Shown here in pieces: positions 48,301-58,654 of a DNA stretch of 64,000 bases. A program made the translations under genes and the position numbers. The stretch comes from Tritrichomonas musculus (lineage: Eukaryota > Parabasalia > Tritrichomonadida > Tritrichomonadidae), in contig JAPFFF010000011.1 in assembly GCA_039105265.1 (NCBI GenBank), positions 868,001-932,000 on the forward strand. The letters are read 5' to 3'. The first letter of the stretch is position 1. Each line of letters starts with the position of its first letter. The notes below the pieces were generated by a model, which was given only the letters and a program-made list of their open reading frames with translations, ran no database searches and had not been told where the DNA came from.

Positions 48301-51300
48301 TTATATGTCACCAAAGATAATGATGATTGGAAACAAAATATGAATGCAAAAATAAATGATCAAAATTTCAGAGGTCAAATTCAAGCTGAAATTAAGCAAT
48401 GGGATGCAAAAGCAAATGAAAGATTATCTAAAATTCAAGCAATACTTCAAAATCAAACAACAGCAGGAAAAGTGACACAAGATAACTATCAATCAGCAAA
48501 AACAGATTTTGAAAATAAATTTATTAGAAATGGAAATATAATCGATTCAAATAAAGATGCTGAATTACAACAACTTTTAGTTTATTCAGAAGCTCAGAAA
48601 AATGAGAAAATTACAATTGATAAAAAGCAAGAAATTGCAAATTTGTTTACATCATATGGTGTTCCTGTTTCTGATAAAGAGTTAAATAAATACACAAGTG
48701 AATACTTCATGAGCACAAATAAACAATTGATAATGACAGATATTAATACAAGAATTTTGAGAGAAAAAGAAAACAGAGATAATGCTGATTTGGCAGAATT
48801 TGAAAATAAAATTGTCCCACAAATACAAATGATTAATACAATTAGTCAAGTCATTCCAAGAGTTCAAGCAATTTCAATTGATGCAAAACGTCAACAAATA
48901 ATGAATACTCAGAAAAATCGTCCGGCAGAAATAAATATTGTTAAAGGTCAAATTCAAAATGAAATAAATCAAGCTTTCTCCGCATGTCAATCATCTCAAA
49001 TACAACATTATCTCACAGAAATTCAGAAAAAAATTGATTACACTCGTAGATCTTGTAATCTTGGTGAAGAAATTGAAAAAATATTAAAGGCAATTATTAT
49101 TGAAAATCAAACAATTGTGAAACATCATGAGAATTTTTTGGCATGGAAATCTGTATGGGATGCAAATGAGTTAACCATTGATAATAAAATCAAAGAAATT
49201 GTTGAAGTGATTCATAATCAAAATAATTCAGGATTTAATGCACAAACAGTATCGAATGAAATCTTCACAAAAATTTGTTATCCAAATTTTGATCAAAATC
49301 TTGTAATTCAAAAATTAAATCAAAGATTAGAAGAAGAAAAGAAAATTAAAAAAGAGAAAGAATATCAAATTCAGATAAATAGTTTAAAGTCATCATTTCA
49401 AGAAGCCTACGGCCGTGAATATTCTGAAGAAAAATGAAATGAATTGGTTAATTCAAAAGAGTCAACAGAGAAAAAAATTGAAAAGATTTCTAGACAAATT
49501 GAACAAAAGAATGAACAAAAAGGTAATCAACAATTAAATTGTGTTAATACAATAAATCGATGTTTTAGTGCAGTTTTCCTGATTGGGATCCAGAGAATGT
49601 AAATCTGATAATTCAAAATTTCCTTGATTTATATCCAAGTTTGAATTCGGTTGAAGACGTGGATAATTTGTTGAAAAGTATGGAACCAAAATTTAAAAAT
49701 TGTGGAAGAGTATTTAGACTTTGGAACAAAAATCAATTTGCAAACACATATCTTGGATTGGGAATATTACAAAGTTTGAATTATGATTTGAATGTCTTAT
49801 TTGAAAATGTTGAATTATGGGAGAAACGAAATAAATTATTCCATTACTCTCCATTATCTTTATTAAGAGCATTCCTGGGTGACAAATCTCAACAAAATCA
49901 AAATGTTCTTCAATCGTTAGCAAGTTTTGAACAGAAAAGAAGAAATTTAGAAAGAAATGATGAATTTATGAGGAAATTCAATAGCCTGTCAGGATCTTTG
50001 TCAGCAGAAGATAAAGAAGATTTTTTATGTGAAATTGTTGGACATTGTGATCAACCTGATGATATTGATCAATATATTTCTTTGAAAACTGATTGGATTC
50101 AAAAAGGTTATGATTGGAAAAACTGGGATCAAAGAAAAGCATTTGAAGAAACATATAATTCAAATAATGGATTAGAATATTCATCAAGAAGAATCAGAAG
50201 TATTTATAATCAAGTGACTCCTCAAGATAATCAACAAATAGATAGTTTGAAAACATTATTAGAGACCAATTATCCAGAGAAATTTTCACCAGTTTATTGG
50301 AATGAAATAGAGGATCAAGTTTTCAAAAATGATGGAAATCAATTCTTATCTTATTTAGAAGGTGAACGTGTTTATCAAGACTTTTTGAAACTAATGCCTC
50401 CAAATGTTTTCCCTCCAACATTTAAACAATATTATGGAAATCAAGACGTTCATACTGCATTGAGAAATATTCAGACATTGTTTAAACAAAAGAATGATTT
50501 CGCTAAAACTATTCGGGGTGATAAAGAATTAGAGAGCAGTTCGTGAATATAATGAAATAGCTGATGTTAATGATCAATATACTCTTGAATGAATTCTTTA
50601 TTTAGAAAAGCCAACAACATCTCTTGAACTCAAAAATAAATTCCAAAATATGTTACAAGAAAAAGTGAATGGAGTTGATCGCAATGAATTATTAGATGAA
50701 ACAATTCGAGATATTTGGAGATCTTATTTCCCAAATGATTTGAAAGCATCAAGTACTTGGAGAAGTGAATTCAATGGGAATTATTTAGCTATTGATGCAA
50801 TTAGAAAATTATCTCAACTCTATCATTTTTATCACGAATTTCACCCAGATGAAGAAGTAAATTTAAGTAAAATAGTAAAATATTTTGGTAATTCAATCGA
50901 TGAAACACAGAAAAAATTAGAAGAATACTATACTCAAAATATAGAAATTTTCAATAATCAATGGAAAAAGAATAAAACATTGAAAGGTTATTTAGAAGAA
51001 TTCAAAGATGATTTTGGTGGATCAGTTGAATTGGCACGAAAAAGGGCATATGGAAAGTTTCATGGGAATTTAGAACATTGTTTGAAATTCTTCAAAAATT
51101 ATAAATTACAAAGAGATTTAGAAACACAAAAAACAGGTCAAGTACGAACCGATATCAATACATTTTTAGGACAAGTTTTGTCAAACGAAGATCCAAATAC
51201 ATTATTAGATGGAATTGAAAGTGAACATAATTCAAGAACACAATCTCAAACAAATTGGAATCGAAATGCTGATTTTAGAAATCATGGAAACATCAAATCA

Positions 51301-52320
51301 AGATTAGATAATGATCATCAAATTGATATAACTTATGATATTACATGGGATTCAAATAAAATGTATAACAATTATTTAATTCCAATTGCTGAAAAATATT
51401 ATGAACAAATTACAAATAAAAAATATCATCCTCCAGCAAATTTGGATCTATCAAATCTAGCAACCAAATATCAAACAATTGTTCAAGAAGCAGAGACAAT
51501 TCGTGAAAAGAATGAGAATTGGGACATCACTGAAGTCCAATCAACGTTAGATACATACAAGAATCAAGATAAAATAAATGTCAAAATTACATATGATGAG
51601 TTGAAAAAGAAATATGAGAATCCTCAAGACGCATTAAAATTCTTAGAAATTGAAAAATTAAAGAAAGACATTTTAGTTAAATTATGGAAACCTGATGATG
51701 AAGAATTACCAAGAGATAATAAATGTTTTAAGAAATATTTTGAATATCAAGAAAATCAATTAACGGAAAGATTACATGAATTGCGAAATATTGTAGGGAT
51801 GTTTAAAGAATATAGAAGAGAATCATGGGGATCAGATAACTTTTCGAAAATATTACAAAATTATAGAATTTATTTCAGTGAAGATACGTTAAGAAGTTCA
51901 GCTGATAAATGTCAAATCTATTATGAAAATGATTATCATAAAGGAAAAACAGAATTAGAATATTTATATAATCTTGCTCATTTTCATAAAACATTTCAAG
52001 AGCCATATTTTGAAAAACAACCAAGTAATCCATCCGTTAATGAAATGAAAGAAACAAATGATGCAATAGATATAATAATGAATAATTATAAAGATTATAA
52101 ACTAGATTCTAATTTGACAGGGAAAATTGAGGATTATAATACTTATTCAGGAAAAGATCATCAAACAAAGTTATCATTGGTCAAGAAATTTAAACAAGAT
52201 AAACAAAAAGCAAAAATATTCTTAGATCATGGAACTTGGTTAGGAAAAATATTAAGTTTCGGTGATGATCAACTTGCAAAAAGTCAAACAGTATCCGTTG
52301 AAGGAATTGCCAAATTTTAA
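45355..52320 (+). pseudogene. Very large decayed gene of element E
   Basis: About 7 kb with strong coding character (Asn/Gln/Lys/Glu-rich, mostly helical, many IQ-x-E and coiled-coil segments), now broken at about five places. The first 400 residues look most globular (WVRAQHFLHPDRYLLEYESL region). The rest is repetitive helical sequence with recurring short W/Y-containing segments. No known family is recognised. Given its place in a Maverick-like element it could be a giant virion or tegument-like protein. Codon use is AT-rich like the rest of E. Confidence 0.6.
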
Positions 52321-52359
52321 AGAAATCTATTCTACAAAAACGAAAGATAAAGACCTTAA

Positions 52360-53695
52360 AAATCATGGATGAAAAGCAAAAGCTTGAAACTTACATGTTG
52401 CTCCAAATTGATCAACTCCACCAACGACTTGATGAGGTTCTTAATAGGGTCAACCTGCTATCCTTAAAACTCGATTCTGTCATTGATGACCTTGCAAATA
52501 TGAAGGTCAACGTTGATGATATCAACAGCAGCCTTGATAACCTTCATTAATAAACAACATCTTCTTCTTCTTTCTTTTATTTGATTTTTAAATGACAAGT
52601 GATGTAGGTACACAAACAAAACCTAACAATAAAATACAACTATTACAAGGTACTATTAAATTTCGACCTAAACTAGTTGATAGAGATGTTGCAAGATTAA
52701 CAAGAGGTTTGGGTCAAACTATATGGAAGTTCTCTAATAATCAAATAAATCTACAAAAATTATATGAGACATATTTAAATACTAGTATAGCTTTTAAAGA
52801 CGTACTTGAATTTGCTAATAGACTCAAGAGAGAGAGACCAAGAGCAAAATTTACAGGTTGTGTGTTTGCTATTAAGAAAAATCAAGATGATAAAGATGAA
52901 CATGGGCATTACATAACAGTATTAAAGCCATATCAATATACTCTCCAAGAATCAGATCAAGGTATATTAACAGAGATAAAATTACATTATGATATTATCA
53001 ACATAAGGATATCTCGAATGAAGACTGAGGAGGAAAAACAAGCAGCTAGAGAACTGAGAGAGCAGATGAAAGAAAGAACATTGAAAAGTGATAAGAAAGA
53101 ATATAAAACTAGAGGTATTCAAACAGATGATATACCAGAATTGGCTCCATTACCCAGACCTCCAACTTTAAATCGAAATGATTATCATCTTAACCTTAGG
53201 AAAATCGGTAGGAACCGACCCACAAATGTTGAGCCACCAACAAGGGATCAAAATCAAAACAGAATTCAACTTTTACTTCAAAGTAGTACAAATTTAGACG
53301 AGGATGATAGACCTAAGAAAAAATCAAAACAACCTAAGAAAAAATCAAAACGACCTCGTTCACATTCACCTCCACCTCCTCCTCCTTCTCGTTCACCTCC
53401 ACCTCCACCACCTCCTCCTCCTTCATCACCACCTCCACAGTTTCCATCATCACATACCTCTCGAGGTACTAGTCCTCCTCCAAGACAACCCCGTATGACA
53501 CCACAGAAGGCAGGAGAGTATACAGTAGACCAAAGACGTCATAAAATTCATGATTGGAGGAGTTTAGTCAATGATGAAAATATAGAAGAAGATGTTATTG
53601 ATGACTACTTGAAACTTCTATATAACAAAGGAAAGAGATTGAATAAACAACCTGGTCAAAATGAGGCAGAGTTTGATAAAAAGAAAATATTGGTT
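52360..53695 (+). repeat. Direct repeat unit 1 (shared by E and B)
   Basis: Nearly or fully identical to 54654-55989 (offset 2294). It covers the small coiled-coil gene, the intergenic region and the first 368 codons of the protease gene. Similarity ends on the right exactly where Maverick B begins and on the left inside the small gene. Confidence 0.9.
52365..52550 (+). CDS. Small coiled-coil protein of element E (61 aa)
   Basis: MDEKQKLETYMLLQIDQLHQ and so on: an uninterrupted heptad helix (LDEVLNRVNLLSLKLDSVID). Identical to residues 19-79 of the 79-aa protein of Maverick B. The B version has an extra N-terminal 18 residues, so the E copy may start differently. It could be a trimer or dimer adaptor. 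Position just before the protease is the same in both elements. Confidence 0.5.
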   Translation: MDEKQKLETYMLLQIDQLHQRLDEVLNRVNLLSLKLDSVIDDLANMKVNVDDINSSLDNLH

Positions 53696-53700
53696 GTACC
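52592..53700 (+). CDS. Protease-gene N-terminal domain of element E, cut by Maverick B
   Basis: Residues 1-368 are identical to the N-terminal region of the 523-aa protease of Maverick B: MTSDVGTQTKP start, RGIQTDD motif near residue 174, KKKSKQPKKKSKRPR basic block and a proline tract. The Ulp1 catalytic domain is not on this side of the inserted element. Confidence 0.8.
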
Positions 53701-53960
53701 AGTAGTATATACTAGTCGGTTTCCGCGGGGCACAGGCTGCCCACGCGTCAACACGAACTAGTTAAAAAAAATAAAAAAAAAAAAAAAATAAAAAAGAAAA
53801 ATAAAAAAAAAAACTTCTTCTTTTCATGTTATCCCACCCACCCACCTCAACGCCTACCATCAATGAAACGGCACAGGTACCCCACCCCACAACCGCCCAT
53901 CTATGAAACGGCACAGGTACCTGCCCCGAGAATCTCGTACCTATTTCTTTCTATATGTAA
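53701..53960 (+). repeat. Terminal region of Maverick B
   Basis: The outer part contains ACTAGT twice and a GC-rich stretch (TTTCCGCGGGGCACAGGC), then a long A-rich run (53765-53811). Two copies of ATGAAACGGCACAGGTACC at about 53862 and 53903 follow. No gene before the ATG at 53961. The inverted partner lies outside the window. Confidence 0.65.
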
Positions 53961-54296
53961 ATGTCATTTGTGCCACTCAAAGGCTTTACTAACGACTATG
54001 AGATATTGAATAGGTACCCCTTTACTATAAGACGTAAGAGTAATCATTTTATATGCAAAGATGCAAAACATATAAAGGGGTATATACGAGTATGTCTAAA
54101 TGGCAACTACTACTTGAAACATGTACTTATAGCAAGACAGTTCATACCTAATGATGACCCACAACATAAAATAGAGGTAGACTATATCAATAGGAATAGG
54201 GCTGACTACCATCTAAGCAACTTAAGATGGATAACCCCAACTGATAGTAACTATAACAGGGATATGCCCAAAATTATAAATGCGAGGGCAGATTAG
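53961..54296 (+). CDS. HNH-family protein of Maverick B (111 aa)
   Basis: TIRRKSNHFICKDA, then KHVLIARQFIPNDDPQHKIE and NRADYHLSNLRWITPTDSN, the same order of blocks as the C-terminal half of the HNH protein of A (DIRRKSNRK, AKHFIPNPD, DYHVSNLRWVST). It is a shorter, single-domain version without the coiled coil. Likely a DNA-binding or nuclease-type protein. It is the first gene from the element's left end. Confidence 0.65.
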   Translation: MSFVPLKGFTNDYEILNRYPFTIRRKSNHFICKDAKHIKGYIRVCLNGNYYLKHVLIARQFIPNDDPQHKIEVDYINRNRADYHLSNLRWITPTDSNYNRDMPKIINARAD

Positions 54297-54537
54297 ATAT
54301 TTGGTACTCTAAGAACTCAAAGGCAAAATGTTCTATTTGGTCGATAAATTCCAAATCACCATCTTTCATAATTACATTAAGAATTTCAGGTTCGAAATAC
54401 TCAGCAGCTAACTCTTTTATCTTATTAATTAAAATATTACATACTCCCTCATTAGTCTCACATCTATATTCATAGAGGTAAGATACTATTTTATAGAGGA
54501 TATTCATACGCTCTTTTATGGTCATGTAATAAGCCAT
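54274..54537 (-). CDS. Maverick B 87-aa helical protein
   Basis: ATG-started, mostly helical (ERMNILYKIVSYLYEYRCET, LEFIDQIEHFAFEFLEYQ). The 3' end overlaps the end of the HNH gene by about 23 bp in the opposite direction. It is divergent from the 79-aa gene across a 67-bp AT-rich gap. Unknown function. Confidence 0.5.
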   Translation of the reverse strand: MAYYMTIKERMNILYKIVSYLYEYRCETNEGVCNILINKIKELAAEYFEPEILNVIMKDGDLEFIDQIEHFAFEFLEYQISNLPSHL

Positions 54538-54604
54538 TTATACAGAAATAAAAAAAATGAAATGAACAATAGAAAAATATTTAGTCATTTCACTTTTTTC
54601 TTTG
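54538..54604. promoter_or_regulatory. Divergent promoter gap in Maverick B
   Basis: AT-rich with TAGTCATTTCACTTTTTTC immediately before the ATG at 54605. The TCATTTC element matches the trichomonad initiator pattern TCA(C/T)(A/T)(A/T), so a transcription start within 20 bases of the ATG is plausible. Confidence 0.5.
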
Positions 54605-54844
54605 ATGAATATCGATAAGAAGATACGATTGACCACTGAAATGCTCAACGCTAAAATCATGGATGAAAAGCAAAAGCTTGAAACTTACATGTTGCTCCAA
54701 ATTGATCAACTCCACCAACGACTTGATGAGGTTCTTAATAGGGTCAACCTGCTATCCTTAAAACTCGATTCTGTCATTGATGACCTTGCAAATATGAAGG
54801 TCAACGTTGATGATATCAACAGCAGCCTTGATAACCTTCATTAA
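54605..54844 (+). CDS. Small coiled-coil protein of Maverick B (79 aa)
   Basis: I use the ATG at 54605 (MNIDKKIRLTTEMLNAK). A continuous heptad helix follows, with leucines at a/d positions (LETYMLLQIDQLHQRLDEVL). It ends 41 bp before the protease start. Probable oligomerising adaptor. An identical C-terminal 61 residues occur in element E. Confidence 0.6.
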   Translation: MNIDKKIRLTTEMLNAKIMDEKQKLETYMLLQIDQLHQRLDEVLNRVNLLSLKLDSVIDDLANMKVNVDDINSSLDNLH

Positions 54845-55989
54845 TAAACAACATCTTCTTCTTCTTTCTTTTATTTGATTTTTAAATGACAAGTGATGTA
54901 GGTACACAAACAAAACCTAACAATAAAATACAACTATTACAAGGTACTATTAAATTTCGACCTAAACTAGTTGATAGAGATGTTGCAAGATTAACAAGAG
55001 GTTTGGGTCAAACTATATGGAAGTTCTCTAATAATCAAATAAATCTACAAAAATTATATGAGACATATTTAAATACTAGTATAGCTTTTAAAGACGTACT
55101 TGAATTTGCTAATAGACTCAAGAGAGAGAGACCAAGAGCAAAATTTACAGGTTGTGTGTTTGCTATTAAGAAAAATCAAGATGATAAAGATGAACATGGG
55201 CATTACATAACAGTATTAAAGCCATATCAATATACTCTCCAAGAATCAGATCAAGGTATATTAACAGAGATAAAATTACATTATGATATTATCAACATAA
55301 GGATATCTCGAATGAAGACTGAGGAGGAAAAACAAGCAGCTAGAGAACTGAGAGAGCAGATGAAAGAAAGAACATTGAAAAGTGATAAGAAAGAATATAA
55401 AACTAGAGGTATTCAAACAGATGATATACCAGAATTGGCTCCATTACCCAGACCTCCAACTTTAAATCGAAATGATTATCATCTTAACCTTAGGAAAATC
55501 GGTAGGAACCGACCCACAAATGTTGAGCCACCAACAAGGGATCAAAATCAAAACAGAATTCAACTTTTACTTCAAAGTAGTACAAATTTAGACGAGGATG
55601 ATAGACCTAAGAAAAAATCAAAACAACCTAAGAAAAAATCAAAACGACCTCGTTCACATTCACCTCCACCTCCTCCTCCTTCTCGTTCACCTCCACCTCC
55701 ACCACCTCCTCCTCCTTCATCACCACCTCCACAGTTTCCATCATCACATACCTCTCGAGGTACTAGTCCTCCTCCAAGACAACCCCGTATGACACCACAG
55801 AAGGCAGGAGAGTATACAGTAGACCAAAGACGTCATAAAATTCATGATTGGAGGAGTTTAGTCAATGATGAAAATATAGAAGAAGATGTTATTGATGACT
55901 ACTTGAAACTTCTATATAACAAAGGAAAGAGATTGAATAAACAACCTGGTCAAAATGAGGCAGAGTTTGATAAAAAGAAAATATTGGTT
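54654..55989 (+). repeat. Direct repeat unit 2 (shared by B and E)
   Basis: Second copy of the 52360-53695 segment, within Maverick B. The identity over more than 1.3 kb including the noncoding gap points to a recent common source. Confidence 0.9.
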
Positions 55990-56457
55990 TTACCTACTGC
56001 ATTTTATACCTTCCTTTCTATAGCATATGAGACTAATGATATGGAAAAAATACATGAACTGATGAAAAGTCCTATCTCAGGTAAACAGTCATTTACACAT
56101 TTCGATAAAGTATTTGTCCCCATTTGCTCAGATGGAGAACATTGGGTTTTATGTATTGTTCGATATCCAAAGAAAATAATCGAATGCTATGACTCTGAGA
56201 ATAAGTCAATGGCACCAGAGGTAAAGACACTTAATAAGTGGATCAATATTTCAGGAACAGGTAAGTTAAAAGCAAAATATTATGATGTACCTAGTCAAAG
56301 GAATAATAAGGATTGTGGAGTGTTTCTAATGGAATCTTGTCGTACCTTTTTGCATGAAGGAGATGGTAAGTTTAAACAACGCAATATGCCAGATATTAGA
56401 AAGAGAATACTTCGAGAACTTCAAAACAATGAATTAGAAACAGGTGTTGTATATTAA
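54886..56457 (+). CDS. Ulp1/adenain-type cysteine protease of Maverick B (523 aa)
   Basis: The C-terminal domain has the whole C48-type set: H419 (GEHWVL), D436 (CYDSEN), Q471 (PSQRNN) and C477 (DCGVFL), in that order. Residues 1-370 form an unusual long N-terminal region with GTQTKP, RGIQTDD, a basic block (KKKSKQPKKKSKRPRSH) and a run of prolines. Adenain-like proteases of Mavericks are usually about 200 residues, so this is a fusion. It would process capsid precursors during virion maturation. Confidence 0.88.
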   Translation: MTSDVGTQTKPNNKIQLLQGTIKFRPKLVDRDVARLTRGLGQTIWKFSNNQINLQKLYETYLNTSIAFKDVLEFANRLKRERPRAKFTGCVFAIKKNQDDKDEHGHYITVLKPYQYTLQESDQGILTEIKLHYDIINIRISRMKTEEEKQAARELREQMKERTLKSDKKEYKTRGIQTDDIPELAPLPRPPTLNRNDYHLNLRKIGRNRPTNVEPPTRDQNQNRIQLLLQSSTNLDEDDRPKKKSKQPKKKSKRPRSHSPPPPPPSRSPPPPPPPPPSSPPPQFPSSHTSRGTSPPPRQPRMTPQKAGEYTVDQRRHKIHDWRSLVNDENIEEDVIDDYLKLLYNKGKRLNKQPGQNEAEFDKKKILVLPTAFYTFLSIAYETNDMEKIHELMKSPISGKQSFTHFDKVFVPICSDGEHWVLCIVRYPKKIIECYDSENKSMAPEVKTLNKWINISGTGKLKAKYYDVPSQRNNKDCGVFLMESCRTFLHEGDGKFKQRNMPDIRKRILRELQNNELETGVVY

Positions 56458-56481
56458 TAAAGACTTTTTATTCAACTCGAA

Positions 56482-57483
56482 ATGGAATTACCACCAAGTG
56501 TTAACACTTTATATCCTAATCGAGATAATATAGTTAATGATGGTAATACACCTCTTCCAATCGAAACAGCCTACTTCCTTGAGGATGCTCAACATGATAA
56601 AGCTAAGTTTAATAGGTATTGGTTTAATTTCCCACCAGAATGGTCAACTGCAAACAAAGGGGAATCTATTGTTGGCGTTCGTTCAGCACATATCATTAAG
56701 AGAAGACGCAAAATGGAAGTAGAGATTGAAATATATAAGATACATAAGAAAACATATGAGTTTGTTTGTGGTGGAACATGGAATGATGGAACACTAAAAG
56801 AAGACTATATAACTGGTTCAAATCATGAATATGGGTGCTTCAAAGTCATTGATTGGGTGTCAGTCGATGGAGATTTACGTGGATTTTTTGATGCAGTTAA
56901 TCGTGCATTCAAGTCATACATTAAAACTTCAACATTAGACAAATTTGTTCAAAATGATGATGATATACAGGATAGAGATATACAAACCGATGGATACTAT
57001 GATAAAAATGGTTTTCATGAAATCATTTATACAGAAAGAAATAAAGCAGGGAACCATAAATACTACTATAACAATAGTAAGAATGAACGAGATTGGGAGT
57101 ATACTGCACCATATATGAACTTTTTCCAACTTAAATCCTGGAATGATGACTTTGCAGATGTGTTTAATATAGGTAATGGCATATTTCAAAATAAACCAGA
57201 AAAATATCAAACATGGAGTAAGACATTAATATTTGATAATATATGGGACAGACAATCATGCAAAATATATTCATCGATAGGTGAACAAGCATTACATAAC
57301 TATATTGGAGATAGTGATGTTGAATATAGTCCGATTAAGTACTTCAAGTTAAACTCAATGGACCAAAGGTTTTGGATAGACTTCTATAGTGATGCCCATT
57401 ATAATTGTCCAACAAAACTACCTCCAAATGATTCATTTGTAATCGAAATGCAATTCCTTCAATACGATAAGATGTTTATTTAA
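56482..57483 (+). CDS. Penton-like minor capsid protein of Maverick B (333 aa)
   Basis: Homologue of the minor capsid gene of A. Blocks: YWFNFPPEWS, KGESIVGVRSAH, RDIQTDGYYD, WDRQSCKIYSSIGEQ, YSPIKYFKLNSMDQRFWID and FVIEMQFL. The beta-rich C-terminus suits a single jelly roll. It starts 24 bp after the protease stop and ends 6 bp before the integrase, which is a compact block. DIQTDG resembles an LC8 docking site. Confidence 0.75.
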   Translation: MELPPSVNTLYPNRDNIVNDGNTPLPIETAYFLEDAQHDKAKFNRYWFNFPPEWSTANKGESIVGVRSAHIIKRRRKMEVEIEIYKIHKKTYEFVCGGTWNDGTLKEDYITGSNHEYGCFKVIDWVSVDGDLRGFFDAVNRAFKSYIKTSTLDKFVQNDDDIQDRDIQTDGYYDKNGFHEIIYTERNKAGNHKYYYNNSKNERDWEYTAPYMNFFQLKSWNDDFADVFNIGNGIFQNKPEKYQTWSKTLIFDNIWDRQSCKIYSSIGEQALHNYIGDSDVEYSPIKYFKLNSMDQRFWIDFYSDAHYNCPTKLPPNDSFVIEMQFLQYDKMFI

Positions 57484-57489
57484 AAATAA

Positions 57490-58644
57490 ATGAGTAAAGA
57501 AGAACCAAGCCCATATGAAAAATTATACAACAAAGCTAAATGGAAGACCTTGGACAAATACCTTAGCATGGCAAAACAAGAGAATCTAAATGAAGACGAA
57601 GCAAAGAAATACTTTGATGAAAAAGTAGTACATGATAAGAGAGTACCTAAAGCACAATTTATTCCTATTGTATCCAAACATCCTCATGGTTATCAAATGG
57701 ATACCTTCATTAATAATAAAGAGGCAGGTGGGTTGAATTATCTAATGTTCATCAATATCAACACCAGAAAAGCATATGCATATCCTATGAATGGTAAAGG
57801 AGCAAGAGAAGTATTAACAGCACTTCATAAATTTGTTAATGATGTACCTCATGTATATTCGATAACAAGTGATGAGGATGCAGCATATTTATCATCAACA
57901 GTCTTAGACTTCATGAGAGAGAAGAACATAAAATACCGAACAACAACTGAGAATAACCATAATGTACTTGGCATTATTAATAGGTTTATGAGAACCATAA
58001 GAGATGCTATTGGTGAAAATAGGTTTATTCAACCAAAGGAGATGCATGATTTGGTCAACATATATAACAACTCTCCTCATAGGTCTTTAGATAATAAAGC
58101 ACCTAATGATATTACTCCAGAGGATGAAATAAAGTACATACAAAAGAATGCACGCATTAATCCATACCATTTTAATCCAGGTGAGAAGGTCAGGTTAGTA
58201 CTCGAAAAAGAACCATTTGGTAAAAGAAGAAGTAATTTGTCTAATGAGTCTTATATAGTTGACTCGCAAAAAGGTAACCAGTTTGTGGTCAAGTCCAAAG
58301 ATGGTTCAACAAGTTCATTCCCTGGATATAGGTTGTTAAGGACAAGAGACAAAAGGATTAAAGTAGCTGAAAGACTAAATGAAGGTAAAGAAGGTATTAT
58401 TGAAAAAATATATAACTTTGATGAAGATACTGGTAAGTATGATTTAAAATGGGAAGGAGTCGAAGGTGATGATGCCTTTGCTAGACAAACTATTAGAGAT
58501 GTAAGGAGAGGTAATCCATTAGTACTTGGTACGGCAGAAAGACAATATTGGTTGGAACAAAAGAAAAATTATGAACGACAAATTAAAGCAGGTCAAAAGG
58601 TTGAGGGCAAACCAATACCAGATAAAATTATGAAATACATTTAA
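57490..58644 (+). CDS. rve-family integrase of Maverick B (384 aa)
   Basis: Core blocks identical in style to the A integrase: YQMDTFINN (D71), ITSDEDAAYLS (D128), HNVLGIINRFMRTIRD, NNSPHRSLDNKAPND. The C-terminal region has an SH3-like strand set (FNPGEKVRLVLEKEPF, SYIVDSQKGNQFVVK). Inserts element DNA with a short target duplication. It starts 6 bp after the minor capsid gene. Confidence 0.92.
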   Translation: MSKEEPSPYEKLYNKAKWKTLDKYLSMAKQENLNEDEAKKYFDEKVVHDKRVPKAQFIPIVSKHPHGYQMDTFINNKEAGGLNYLMFININTRKAYAYPMNGKGAREVLTALHKFVNDVPHVYSITSDEDAAYLSSTVLDFMREKNIKYRTTTENNHNVLGIINRFMRTIRDAIGENRFIQPKEMHDLVNIYNNSPHRSLDNKAPNDITPEDEIKYIQKNARINPYHFNPGEKVRLVLEKEPFGKRRSNLSNESYIVDSQKGNQFVVKSKDGSTSSFPGYRLLRTRDKRIKVAERLNEGKEGIIEKIYNFDEDTGKYDLKWEGVEGDDAFARQTIRDVRRGNPLVLGTAERQYWLEQKKNYERQIKAGQKVEGKPIPDKIMKYI

Positions 58645-58654
58645 AAATTTGTAA

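Larger units (their letters stand above)
43991..53700. mobile_element. Maverick-like element E, left portion (host of Maverick B)
   Basis: Begins AGTAGTTATATATTTGCC at 43991 and is followed by a GC-rich terminal zone to about 44165, like other elements here. It carries two small divergent genes, a very large decayed gene and then a segment (52360-53700) nearly identical to the structural-gene start of Maverick B. It is interrupted at 53701 by B, preceded by TGTACC as likely target duplication. The rest would be to the right of B. It is broken, with one large gene decayed. Confidence 0.6.
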
